The notes beneath the pieces are model-generated. The model searched no databases and was not told where the DNA came from. It saw nothing but the letters and a program-made list of their open reading frames with translations. Position numbers and translations under genes: made by a program. This document shows, piece after piece, positions 41,344-49,766 of a DNA stretch of 64,000 bases (its first letter is position 1; each line of letters begins with the position of its first letter). The stretch is from Actinomadura luteofluorescens (GTDB taxonomy: Bacteria; Actinomycetota; Actinomycetes; Streptosporangiales; Streptosporangiaceae), in assembly GCF_013409365.1 (NCBI RefSeq), contig NZ_JACCBA010000001.1:4030001-4094000 (forward strand), in the 5' to 3' direction.

Positions 41344-41786
41344 TCCCCCGAGACGGTCGCGCCAACACCGCCGCGCAGCGAAGCAAGAGCGCAGCAAACC
41401 GAGCGCACAGCCAAGCAAACGCACAGCCAAGCAGACGCACAGCCAAGCAGACGCGCAGCGAAGCGGGCGTGCGACGAAGCGGGCGTGCGACGAAGCGGGG
41501 GCGTGGCGCTGGAACGTAGCGGAGCTGGAACGTAGCGAATCGAGCGCACGGCCAAGCAGGCGCGTGGCGAGGCTCAACGTGGCGAAGCTGGAACGCCGCG
41601 GACCGGGCGCGCAGCCAAGGGAACACGGTGAGACGCACGCATGGCCAAGCAGGCGCGCGGGCAGCAGGCGCGCGGGCAGGTAGGGGCGCGGGCGAGTAGG
41701 GGCGCGGTCCGTTTGTGCGTGGCGGAACGCCCGGCCGGGAGAGGGGGAGCCGGCCGGGCGTTTCGCGGGAGCTTTGCGGGGTCAGG
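41344..41786. repeat. Gene-free region with a 16-bp periodic array
   Basis: Six successive 16-bp units run from 41405 to 41500: three of GCACAGCCAAGCAGAC, then diverged forms such as GTGCGACGAAGCGGGC. Degenerate 'gaagc' and 'ccaagcaggcgcg' strings continue to about 41690. No plausible gene is present. A 13-bp hairpin follows at 41726-41762. Confidence 0.85.
41726..41762. terminator. Hairpin downstream of the NlpC/P60-like gene
   Basis: A perfect 13-bp stem (AACGCCCGGCCGG with its complement) with an 11-nt loop lies 24 bp past the stop of the minus-strand NlpC/P60-like gene. TTTC follows on the plus strand. Confidence 0.75.
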
Positions 41787-42368
41787 TCAGGTGAGGTTCT
41801 TCGGGCGGTAGGCCTTGTACTGGCTGCCGCTGGACAGCCCGTAGGTGCGGGTGCGGTGGTCGGTGCCGTAGCCGCCGCGCTGCTCGTACGCCCAGTAGGC
41901 GGTGTGCTTGCTGCTGGTCCACTTCTCGAAGATGACGACGTGCCGGGTGGTGTTGCTCCCGATCGCGTCGATGATGAGGTCGCCCTTCTTCAGCTGCGAC
42001 ATCGAGATCCGCTTGCTGTAGGTGGACGAGGCCAGGCCGACGGTGTTGGGGCCTGGCTTGGGGAGCCGCAGCGTCATGGACGCGTAGCCGGAGCAGTCGG
42101 TGCGGTAGCCGCCGTGGGTCTTCGACTGGCTGTAGGGGACGCGGCTGCTGGTGTGCGGGTGCCAGGTCTTGGCCCGGGCGATCACCTGGTCCCGGGTGAC
42201 CTTCGGGACGGCCGCCACCGCGACCCTGGCGTCCGCCGCCTGGAGCTGGACGCCCTGCGCCGGCGCCGAGTGCGCGGCAGGAGCGGACACGCCGTACAGG
42301 CCGAAGGCGGTTCCGCCGGCCAGCGCCAGCGAGCTGACGCCGAGGAGAACGGTCCGGGGGGAAGGCAT
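41787..42368 (-). CDS. Secreted NlpC/P60-like cysteine amidase
   Basis: This 193-aa protein has a signal peptide to about residue 35 (AHSAPA) and a compact papain-like domain. The catalytic Cys is C92 in 'GYRTDCSGYASM' and the His is H143 in 'TRHVVIFEKW'. The pattern resembles NlpC/P60 or CHAP-type wall peptidases, though the domain is shorter and its family name is uncertain. It would act outside the cell on peptidoglycan stem peptides or similar amides. GGAGG lies 7 nt before ATG 42368. The divergent gene encodes a membrane-tethered regulator carrying an inactive copy of the same domain. Confidence 0.82.
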   Translation of the reverse strand: MPSPRTVLLGVSSLALAGGTAFGLYGVSAPAAHSAPAQGVQLQAADARVAVAAVPKVTRDQVIARAKTWHPHTSSRVPYSQSKTHGGYRTDCSGYASMTLRLPKPGPNTVGLASSTYSKRISMSQLKKGDLIIDAIGSNTTRHVVIFEKWTSSKHTAYWAYEQRGGYGTDHRTRTYGLSSGSQYKAYRPKNLT

Positions 42369-42696
42369 TGACAATCCTCCGTGAATTGTGCGGGAATTGC
42401 GCCCCGTTGGGCGCCGAGTTCGGGGGTGTCGATCGACCCGGCACACGATAGGGATCACCTCGCGCCATTCGGCAAGGCCGCCGAAAAGGTTGGGACACCG
42501 GGACGCACGGGACGCTTCCGAACTGCGAGAACGCCGTCCCAGCAAGGGGTTGCGCGGGACAACGAGACAACACGGAATGCATGAGGCGGTCACAAAGGGT
42601 GTTTATTCACGAACCCTGGGTGATCAAGCTTTGGTCCTCTTACCGGCGCAGGGGGAACTGGGCATAATGGCCAGCCCTGCCCGAGGGAGACGAGCA
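42369..42696. promoter_or_regulatory. Divergent promoter region of the NlpC/P60-like pair
   Basis: This 328-bp region has no gene. The part from 42570 to 42660 is AT-richer ('gtgtttattcacg' and 'gtgatcaagctttgg') and probably holds the promoter of the fused regulator. No clear inverted repeat was found by eye. Confidence 0.4.
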
Positions 42697-43983
42697 ATGA
42701 GCCGAAGACGACCGCCGACTCCGCTGCCCGACGGCCTGCCTGAGGCGGCACGCATCCTGCTCACCGAACTGCGCGCATTGAAAGAGGATTCCGGGCTCGA
42801 TCTGCGCGCCCTGGAACGCAGGACGCATGCCAGCCGCTCGTCCTGGAGCCGCTGGCTCAGCGGCGAGACGTGGATCCCGGTCGACGCCGTCACCTCACTC
42901 GCGGACCTGTGCAGCGCGGACGCGCGCCGCCTCGCCGTGCTTTGGGAGCTTGCGGACGAGGCTCGGCGCTCGACCCCGTCCGCGACGGAGGCGGCGTCTG
43001 CAGCCGATCCCCTTGCCGCCGCGCCGCACCCAACCGGACCGAACAACCCAGCGCCCCCCGCAGGCGCGACGGCCGTCGCTGATGATGCGCCCGCAGGTGG
43101 TGCCGTGCCCACCGGTGGTGCGACGCCCGTCGCTGATGCGGCACCCGTCCCTGATGTGACGACCGTCCCTGATGTGACGACCGTCGCTGACGCTGCACCC
43201 TCCGGTGATGCGGCACCCCTCCCTGGTGCGGCGCCCGTCCCTGATACTGCGCCAGCCGGTGGTGCCGTGCCCGCCGGTGGTGCTGCGGCCGTCCCTGGTT
43301 CAGCGCTTGTCGGTGGGGCTGCGACTGTCGGTGGGGCTGCGGCCGTTGGTGGTTTGGGTGGTACTGAATCCGCGCGGCCGGGCGGGCTGGCGGGGCGGGT
43401 GCGGTCGCGGCGGTTGCTTTTTCTTGGGGCCGTTGCCGGGTGCACGCTCGTTGCCGGGAGCGCCGGGGTGGCCTTGGGGGCGGCGTTGAAGACGCCGCCG
43501 GTGGCCGGGGACGCGGGTGCGCGGCCGTCCGAGGCGGCACGGCGGCCTGTCAAGGTGATCAGCCGCCGTGAGGTCCTGGCCCGGACGAGGTCGTGGCATC
43601 CACACAGCGCCCGGCGGGTGCCGTACGACCAGAACGCCGGTTACCACGGCTACCGGACCGACGGATCCGGGTATGCGTCGATGGCGCTCGGGCTGCCGAA
43701 GCCCGGCCCCAACTCGGCGCTCCTCGAAGCGTCCTACTGCAGGCGGATCCCGATGGCGTCGCTGCTCCCCGGCGACCTCGTCATCAAGGCGAGCGGCGGC
43801 GCCGACGTGCGCGAGGTTCTGGTCTTCGACCGGTGGACGGGGCCCGCCCGCCGCGGCTACTGGGCCTACCAGCAGCGCCGCGGCTACGGCACCGACCACC
43901 TGGTCCGCAGCGACGGCCTCGCATCCGGCGCCGACCATCACGGCTGCCGCCCCTACAACGTGCAGGACGACCCGGTCGGCTGA
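42697..43983 (+). CDS. HTH regulator fused by a membrane helix to an inactive NlpC/P60-like domain
   Basis: This is a 428-aa protein. Residues 15-90 form an XRE-like helix-turn-helix region of the type found at the N-terminus of many actinobacterial proteins ('LRALERRTHASRSSWSRWLSGE' in pieces). Residues 91-235 are an Ala/Pro/Gly/Val linker with PDVTTV repeats. A helix at 238-262 crosses the membrane. Residues 285-425 match the secreted neighbour ('RSWHPHSARRVPY', 'GLPKPGPNS', 'RRGYGTDH'). The catalytic Cys is G323 ('TDGSGYASM') and the His is E373 ('REVLVFDRW'). It is a pseudoenzyme sensor by inference. ATG 42697 follows GGGAG by 8 nt; ATG 42667 is possible. Confidence 0.85.
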   Translation: MSRRRPPTPLPDGLPEAARILLTELRALKEDSGLDLRALERRTHASRSSWSRWLSGETWIPVDAVTSLADLCSADARRLAVLWELADEARRSTPSATEAASAADPLAAAPHPTGPNNPAPPAGATAVADDAPAGGAVPTGGATPVADAAPVPDVTTVPDVTTVADAAPSGDAAPLPGAAPVPDTAPAGGAVPAGGAAAVPGSALVGGAATVGGAAAVGGLGGTESARPGGLAGRVRSRRLLFLGAVAGCTLVAGSAGVALGAALKTPPVAGDAGARPSEAARRPVKVISRREVLARTRSWHPHSARRVPYDQNAGYHGYRTDGSGYASMALGLPKPGPNSALLEASYCRRIPMASLLPGDLVIKASGGADVREVLVFDRWTGPARRGYWAYQQRRGYGTDHLVRSDGLASGADHHGCRPYNVQDDPVG

Positions 43984-44009
43984 CCCTGACGAACGTCCGG
44001 GCGACGGGG

Positions 44010-44696
44010 TCAGGAGCGTGCCGGGACCAGGCGGAAGGCCACGAAGGCGGGGGACTGCTCCAGCTTGGCGTGGTCTTCGGGGTAGCGGTCGGCCATCTCG
44101 GGCGAGGGACGCGGCTCCAGGAGCTCTTCGATGAGGAATCCGGCCGCGCGGAACTCGGCGCAGATCGCAGTAAGGGGGCGCCGCCACGCCCGGATCGGCC
44201 AGTCCCGTTCGGGGCTCAGCGACTCCTCCACCGGCTCTTCGAGGAAGTAGGAGCCGCCCAGGCGCAGCCATCCCGCCATCGGATGCTCCGTCGACAGGAC
44301 GACCGCTCCGCCCGGGGACAGGATGCGGCGGAATTCCTTCAGCAGCGCGACGCGGTCGTCGAAGTAGTGCAGGGCCAGCGCCAGCACCACCAGATCGACG
44401 GAGGCGTCCGGCATCCAGGCCACGGGCGTGGACAGGTCGTGGACGCGCAGGTCGGCGCGGCCCCTGGTGCGTTTCAAGGCCATGTCGACGAACGTGGGGC
44501 TCACGTCGCAGCCGACTACGCCCGCGCCGCGGTCCAGCAGTTCTCGCGCGTAGAGGCCTGGACCGCACGCGGCGTCGAAGACCGTGAGGCCGGCCACGTC
44601 CCCCGCGAGGCCGAGCACGGCGGGACGGTCGTAGAAGGCGTTGTAGGAGCTGTCCTCGGCATGGGAGGCGTACTCGTGGGCGAAGCGCTCGTACAT
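44010..44696 (-). CDS. Class I SAM-dependent methyltransferase
   Basis: This 228-aa protein has motif I 'VFDAACGPGLYAREL' (about 40-54), an acidic end of strand 2 ('VGCDVSPTFV'), and 'DLVVLALALHYFDDR' as the post-II motif. It resembles the Methyltransf_11 group and methylates a small molecule by type. The substrate is unknown. A terminator-like hairpin lies just upstream (44722-44748), so it is transcribed on its own. Confidence 0.87.
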   Translation of the reverse strand: MYERFAHEYASHAEDSSYNAFYDRPAVLGLAGDVAGLTVFDAACGPGLYARELLDRGAGVVGCDVSPTFVDMALKRTRGRADLRVHDLSTPVAWMPDASVDLVVLALALHYFDDRVALLKEFRRILSPGGAVVLSTEHPMAGWLRLGGSYFLEEPVEESLSPERDWPIRAWRRPLTAICAEFRAAGFLIEELLEPRPSPEMADRYPEDHAKLEQSPAFVAFRLVPARS

Positions 44697-44718
44697 GCCT
44701 CCGATCGTGCCAGAAAGA

Positions 44719-44868
44719 TCAACCGGCCGTGTCAGGAGGACGGCCGGTCTCTGTCAGATCCTTGGGCCGGGCCGACGCGGGCGCGTTGAGGTGGCAGCGG
44801 TAGGCGGCGATGTCGTCGAGGAGGCGGCGGGCCTGGATCTCCTTGGCGTCCGGACCGGTGCGGGCCAT
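44719..44868 (-). CDS. Possible small protein or gene remnant (49 aa)
   Basis: From ATG 44868 the frame reads MARTGPDAKEIQARRLLDD and then IAAYRCHLNAPASARP, helical and protein-like. It lacks a ribosome site, and its last codons overlap a 9-bp hairpin (44722-44748) that looks like a terminator. It may be the remnant of a longer gene. No family is recognised. Confidence 0.3.
   Translation of the reverse strand: MARTGPDAKEIQARRLLDDIAAYRCHLNAPASARPKDLTETGRPPDTAG
44722..44748 (-). terminator. Probable terminator of the ABC transporter operon
   Basis: A 9-bp stem (ACCGGCCGT/ACGGCCGGT) with a 9-nt loop is followed on the minus strand by TGATCTTTCTGG. It lies downstream of the ATPase gene and upstream of the methyltransferase gene. 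Confidence 0.6.
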
Positions 44869-44986
44869 GAGGATGGGCGATGTTGGCCGGGGCCGGCCAC
44901 GCGGGTGCGGACGCGCGGGTGCAGCCACCGCGGGCGCTCGATTTTGCGGCGGTGCTTCTCCTGCCTCTTGGGACGAGTGCGCCGGC

Positions 44987-46294
44987 TCAGGTTTTCGTCA
45001 CGGGCGTCTCGTCCGCGGCGTCGTCGGACGGCTCGTGCCGGGCCTCCCGCAGCGCCTCCCGGTGGGCGGCGCGCGACTCCTCGGCGAGCCTGTCGAGCTG
45101 CGCGACGTGCTCCTCGTCGCGGGTCAGGTTGTCGCCGGTGGACGGGTCGAACAGATGCACCCGCGTCGTGTCGATCCACAACTCCGCCTCGCGCCCCGGC
45201 GCGATCGTGCTGGAGGCGTCCAGCGCCACGACGGCCTGGGTCCGCAGCTGGTCGCTGTCGAGCTCCCGTGACAGATCACGCAGCCGGGCCGCGAGGTCCT
45301 CGGGCGCCTCGTACGGGACGTAGGCGTACAGCTCGTTGCCCAGCCATTCGGTCACGTCCACCCGTACCCGCACGAGGCTGCCGCGGGCCTGCTTGTCCTC
45401 GCCGACGAGCGAGGCGTCCTCGAAGTGGTCCGGGCGGATCCCGACGAGCACGACCGACCGGTCGCCGATCGCGGCGGCCTTGCGCGCGTCGCGCAGCTCG
45501 AACCGTCCGAGCGGCGTCTCCAGGAACACGCCGTCGCCGGAACGGTCCGTCGTGACGGAGGCGGGCAGGAAGTTCATCGACGGCGACCCGATGAACCCGG
45601 CGACGAACAGGTTGACCGGCTCCTCGTACAGCTCGCGCGGGCTCCCGACCTGCTGCAGGACGCCCTTGCGCAGCACCGCGACGCGGTCGCCGAGCGTCAT
45701 CGCCTCCGTCTGGTCGTGCGTGACGTACACGGTGGTGACGCCGAGGCGCCGCTGGAGCCGGGAGATCTCGGTGCGCATCTGCCCGCGCAGCTTGGCGTCG
45801 AGGTTCGACAGCGGCTCGTCGAACAGGAACGCGTCGGCCTGGCGGACGATCGCGCGGCCCATCGCGACCCGCTGCCGCTGCCCGCCGGACAGGTTCGCGG
45901 GCTTGCGGTCCAGGTGCTCGGTCAGCTCCAGCAGCTCGGCGGTCTCGTTGACGCGCCGCCGCACCTCGTCGCCCTCGGTCTTCGCGAGGCGGAGCGGGAA
46001 CGCGATGTTCTCGAACACGCTGAGGTGCGGGTAGAGCGCGTAGTTCTGGAACACCATCGACAGGTTCCGCTGCCGCGGCGCGACCTTGTTGACGACCCGG
46101 TCGCCGATGAGCATCTCGCCGGACGTGATGTCCTCCAGCCCGACGATCATCCGCAGCAGCGTGGACTTGCCGCAGCCGGACGGGCCGACCAGGATCATGA
46201 ACTCGCCGTCCCGCACGTCCAGGGAGACGTCGTTCACGGCCGGGAAACCGTCGCCGTACCGCTTGACGATGTTCTTCATGGTGATGGCGGCCAT
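44987..46294 (-). CDS. Sugar ABC transporter ATP-binding protein (SugC/UgpC/MsiK type)
   Basis: This 435-aa protein has Walker A 'GPSGCGKST' (about 39-47), signature 'LSGGQRQR' (about 136-143), and Walker B 'AFLFDEPLSNLDAK' followed by 'YVTHDQTEAM'. The C-terminal regulatory/TOBE-like domain is typical of MalK-type ATPases. A further charged tail of about 45 residues ends the protein, which is longer than usual. It powers the importer encoded just upstream in the same operon (gap of 9 bp to the permease gene). Confidence 0.93.
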   Translation of the reverse strand: MAAITMKNIVKRYGDGFPAVNDVSLDVRDGEFMILVGPSGCGKSTLLRMIVGLEDITSGEMLIGDRVVNKVAPRQRNLSMVFQNYALYPHLSVFENIAFPLRLAKTEGDEVRRRVNETAELLELTEHLDRKPANLSGGQRQRVAMGRAIVRQADAFLFDEPLSNLDAKLRGQMRTEISRLQRRLGVTTVYVTHDQTEAMTLGDRVAVLRKGVLQQVGSPRELYEEPVNLFVAGFIGSPSMNFLPASVTTDRSGDGVFLETPLGRFELRDARKAAAIGDRSVVLVGIRPDHFEDASLVGEDKQARGSLVRVRVDVTEWLGNELYAYVPYEAPEDLAARLRDLSRELDSDQLRTQAVVALDASSTIAPGREAELWIDTTRVHLFDPSTGDNLTRDEEHVAQLDRLAEESRAAHREALREARHEPSDDAADETPVTKT

Positions 46295-46303
46295 GTCTCC
46301 CTC

Positions 46304-47134
46304 TCAGCCTTTGACGGCACCGGACGTCAGCCCGGCCACGATGCGGCGCTGGAACGCCAGGACGATGATCACGACGGGGACCGTGACGACGACGGCGGCG
46401 GCGCAGATGGCGGTGGTGGGCTGCTCGAAGTAGGACTCACCGGTGAAGAACGCCAGCGCCGCCGGGACGGGACGGGCCCGGTCGGTGGAGGTCAGCGAGA
46501 TCCCGAAGACGAAGTCGTTCCAGCAGAAGAAGAAGGTCAGGATCGCGGCGGTGAACACGCCGGGCGCCGCCAGCGGGACGATCACCTTGCGGAACGCCTG
46601 CCAGGTGGTCGCCCCGTCCACCTGCGCGGCCTGCTCCATCTCCCACGGGATCTCGCGGAAGAACGCCGACAGCGTCCAGATCGCGAGCGGCAGCGCGAAC
46701 GAGATGTAGGGGATGATCAGGCCCGGCCAGGTGTCGTACAGGCCGATGGTGCGCCACAGGTCGAACAGCGGCCCGACCAGCGACACCACCGGGAACATCG
46801 CGATGGCGAGCGCGAACGACAGGATCAGCCGCTTGCCGGGGAACTCCAGCCGCGCGATGGCGTACGCCACCAGCGTCGCGAACACCACCCCGACGAACGT
46901 GGCGATCAGCGAGATGCCGATCGAGTTGATCAGTGCCGAGGTGAACAGGTCGGTCCTGAAGACCGTCTCGTAGTTCTCCCACGTCCAGGTCTTCGGGAAG
47001 AAGCCCTGGACGTTGCCGATCTCGCTGGGCTGCTTGAACGACAGCATCACGATCCACACGACCGGGAACGCCGTCCACACCAGGATCAGCAGCGAGGCGG
47101 CGACCCACAGCCACTTCGAGCGCGCCGACTCCAT
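46304..47134 (-). CDS. Sugar ABC transporter permease (MalG/SugB type)
   Basis: This 276-aa protein has six hydrophobic helices. The EAA loop is '[28 protein letters not shown]' in pieces near 185-212, and it ends '[16 protein letters not shown]', the classical CUT1 carbohydrate permease end. The start ATG 47134 overlaps the stop of the other permease gene by 1 nt (TGATG). Confidence 0.93.
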   Translation of the reverse strand: MESARSKWLWVAASLLILVWTAFPVVWIVMLSFKQPSEIGNVQGFFPKTWTWENYETVFRTDLFTSALINSIGISLIATFVGVVFATLVAYAIARLEFPGKRLILSFALAIAMFPVVSLVGPLFDLWRTIGLYDTWPGLIIPYISFALPLAIWTLSAFFREIPWEMEQAAQVDGATTWQAFRKVIVPLAAPGVFTAAILTFFFCWNDFVFGISLTSTDRARPVPAALAFFTGESYFEQPTTAICAAAVVVTVPVVIIVLAFQRRIVAGLTSGAVKG

Positions 47135-48084
47135 CAGCGATCACCTCGCACCTGGGACAGGTCCACGCGGAACCCCTTGATGAACACGGCGGCGATCAGC
47201 ACCACCGACAGGAACAGCAGCACCCCGACCGCGTTGCCGAGGCCGAGCTCGGTCCGCGTGATGATCTGCTGGTAGGTCAGGAACGACAACACCTGGGTCT
47301 TCTCCTGGCCGGACGTCATGATGAACACGTTGTCGAAGATCCGCCACGCGTCCAGCGTCCGGAACAGCACCGCGACGAGGATCGCGGCCTTCATGTTCGG
47401 GATCGTGACCCGTTTCAGGCGCTGCCACGCCGTCGCGCCGTCCACCGTCGCGGCCTCGCCGAGGTCGGCCGGCACCTGCGCCAGCCCGGCGAGCAGCAGC
47501 AGCGACACGAACGGCGTCGTCTTCCAGATCTCCGACAGGACGATCACGAAAAGCGCCGCCCAGCGGTCGGAGAACCAGGCGAAGTCGCCGAGCCCGAACC
47601 AGGAGTTGACGAACCCCGACTGGACGTCGAAGGCGTACTTCCAGGCGAACGCGGAGATGACCGTGACGATCCCGTAGGGCAGCAGGATCGCGGTCCGCAC
47701 CGTCCGCCGCCCGAAGACGGCGCGGTGCATCACCATCGCGAGCGCGAATCCGATGACGAGCTCCACCCCCACCGTCGCCACGGTGATGATCAGGGTGGTG
47801 AGCACCGTCTGCCAGAACAGGGCGTCCGACAGCGCGGTCGCGTAGTTGCCGAGCCCGACGAAGTGCCGGTCCTCCGGCGCGGTGATCCGGTAGCTGAACA
47901 GGGACTGGTAGACGGCGTTGACCAGCGGGTACGCGGTGACCAGGAGCATCACCACCACGGCGGGCAGCGAGAGCAGCAGCCCGAGCCTGCGCTCGGCGCG
48001 GCCGCGGTCGGAGATCTCCGCGCGGGCGGGGGCGGGGGCGCTGCCGGACCGGCCGAGCTTCGGCGCCGTTTCTGCGGACGTCAT
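47134..48084 (-). CDS. Sugar ABC transporter permease (MalF/SugA type)
   Basis: This 316-aa protein has six helices and the EAA loop '[25 protein letters not shown]' in pieces near 230-255. Its N-terminal cytoplasmic part is Arg-rich. It pairs with the MalG-type permease to form the membrane channel. The gap to the binding-protein gene is 28 bp, and the order SBP - permease - permease - ATPase matches the LpqY-SugABC arrangement. Confidence 0.93.
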   Translation of the reverse strand: MTSAETAPKLGRSGSAPAPARAEISDRGRAERRLGLLLSLPAVVVMLLVTAYPLVNAVYQSLFSYRITAPEDRHFVGLGNYATALSDALFWQTVLTTLIITVATVGVELVIGFALAMVMHRAVFGRRTVRTAILLPYGIVTVISAFAWKYAFDVQSGFVNSWFGLGDFAWFSDRWAALFVIVLSEIWKTTPFVSLLLLAGLAQVPADLGEAATVDGATAWQRLKRVTIPNMKAAILVAVLFRTLDAWRIFDNVFIMTSGQEKTQVLSFLTYQQIITRTELGLGNAVGVLLFLSVVLIAAVFIKGFRVDLSQVRGDR

Positions 48085-48112
48085 CCGGACACCTTCCTTT
48101 CCGAGCCTTCCC

Positions 48113-49492
48113 TCAGAGCAGCGCCTGGTCGCTCAGGACCGCCCGGACGAACTCCGCGGACCGGCGCGGCGTCGTCGCGGGGTTCACCGACGCGGGCGGA
48201 TGCCAGCGGTTCTGGACGGCGCCGGACAGGTCGGCGTAGTAGGGGGTGGCCGGGCGGGGCGCGGCCGCGGCGATGGAGTCCCGCATCAGCGGGGCCATCG
48301 GGAACTCCTTGAGGATGTCGGGATCATCGAAGATCGCCGGCCGGGCGGCGACGTTGCCCTCGTCGAGCATGTACCGCTTCATGTTGGCCGGTGAGGTGAT
48401 GCACCGGGTCGCCTCGACGGCGAGGGTCTCGTGCTTGCTGTACGCGCCGATCCCGATCTCGATGCCCCCGAAGGGCGGCTTGCTCGGCTGCCGCGGGTCG
48501 ACCCGCGGGTAGCGGGCCCAGCCGAGGTCGCCGACGACGTTCTTGCCGATGGCGCCCGCGTCGGCGTCGCCCTTCTCGGCCCGCCAGACGTAGCCCCAGT
48601 TGAGCAGGAAGCCGCCGCGCGCGCCGTTGATCGTCGCCCGGGACTGCTCCTCGATGTCGGTGGACAGCGTCGGGCTCGCGGCCGAGGACCGGGCGAGCCT
48701 CCGGATGATCGACGCGGCCTGCTTCGCGGCCGGCGAGTCGATGTCGATGCGCGCGTCGTCGCCCTTCTCGGCGTCGCTGATGATGCGGCCCCCGGCCGAG
48801 GCGATCAGCGCGTTGATCCACACCATGTAGCCCTCGTACCGGTTGCCCTGGACGCCGATCGTGGTGTTCGTCCGGACGGCCGCGTCGAGGAGCTTGTCCC
48901 AGGTGAAGTCGGCGGCGTTCGGGTCGATGCCCGCCTTCTTCGCCACCGACTTGCGGTACCACAGCAGCTGCGTGTTGGCCCAGAAGGGCGCCGCGTAGAG
49001 CCTGCCCTCCCACATCGAGCTCTGCACCGCGGGGGCGAAGACGCCGTCGGTCAGCGGTGCGGCCTCGCCCTTGGTGAACGGGCGCAGGAAACCGGCGTTG
49101 GCCGCCTCGGCGACGAACACCGGGTCCAGGCTCATGAGGTCGAGCCCGGAGTCCTTGGCGGCCAGCCGCCTGATCAGCTGCTCGCGCTGCTGCGTCGCGT
49201 CGCTCGGAAGCAGCGACGTCTCGATCCGGTACCGGCCGCCCGCGGCCTGCGTGCAGGACTTCGCGAGGGCCGCCTGACCGCCGTTGTCGGGGTTGACGTA
49301 CCAGGTGAGCTTCGGCGTCCCGCCGTCGTCGCCGCAGGCCGTCAGCCCGCCGGCCAGCAGTGCCAGCGCCACCGCGCCCCTGAGCCAAGCCGATCGCGCC
49401 CGCTCCGCGGGACCGTGCCGCCCGGCCGCCCTCTCCCGGGGCCGGGCCCGTCCCGCCTGGTCGCTCTCCGTTCGATCGGCTCGCTCATCCAT
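48113..49492 (-). CDS. Sugar ABC transporter substrate-binding lipoprotein (LpqY-like)
   Basis: This 459-aa protein has an unusually long cytoplasmic N-terminus (about 36 residues rich in Arg/Glu/Asp) before the hydrophobic core. The lipobox is 'GLTAC' with Cys at 53. The mature part has the two-lobed type I extracellular solute-binding pattern ('LIRRLAAKDSGLDLMSLDPVFVAEAA' in pieces, 'YAAPFWANTQLLWYRK', 'GGFLLNWGYVWRAEKG'). By length and gene order it resembles LpqY, the trehalose-binding protein of mycobacteria, but the sugar is not proven. GGGAGG lies 4 nt upstream of ATG 49492. Confidence 0.9.
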   Translation of the reverse strand: MDERADRTESDQAGRARPRERAAGRHGPAERARSAWLRGAVALALLAGGLTACGDDGGTPKLTWYVNPDNGGQAALAKSCTQAAGGRYRIETSLLPSDATQQREQLIRRLAAKDSGLDLMSLDPVFVAEAANAGFLRPFTKGEAAPLTDGVFAPAVQSSMWEGRLYAAPFWANTQLLWYRKSVAKKAGIDPNAADFTWDKLLDAAVRTNTTIGVQGNRYEGYMVWINALIASAGGRIISDAEKGDDARIDIDSPAAKQAASIIRRLARSSAASPTLSTDIEEQSRATINGARGGFLLNWGYVWRAEKGDADAGAIGKNVVGDLGWARYPRVDPRQPSKPPFGGIEIGIGAYSKHETLAVEATRCITSPANMKRYMLDEGNVAARPAIFDDPDILKEFPMAPLMRDSIAAAAPRPATPYYADLSGAVQNRWHPPASVNPATTPRRSAEFVRAVLSDQALL

Positions 49493-49678
49493 GAGGCCTC
49501 CCGAAGGTCCCACCGGACCGCGGGCACTTCGCCGGGCCGCACCCTCGGCGGGATTGGTCCCCCATTCGACCACCGGATCGGGTGAGTGTCGAGATCCGGA
49601 GAGTAATCGGAAGGCAAAGGATCTTGGTCTCCGCATGGGGTGACCCGGGCCTTCACGTGATCAGAATTCACGGCGCGA

Positions 49679-49733
49679 GAAGGCGCGGAGAGAGCGCGGG
49701 CCCCGACCGGCCCGCGCTTCCCTCCGCGCCTTC
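49679..49733. terminator. Very strong nested hairpin
   Basis: An outer 12-bp stem (49679-49690 with 49722-49733, GAAGGCGCGGAG) continues into an inner 10-bp stem (49693-49702 with 49709-49718). It lies downstream of the minus-strand repeat lipoprotein gene, before the promoter of the ABC operon. Confidence 0.8.
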
Positions 49734-49766
49734 GCCTGATGGGCGGATGTGGCGTGGTGAACGGCT

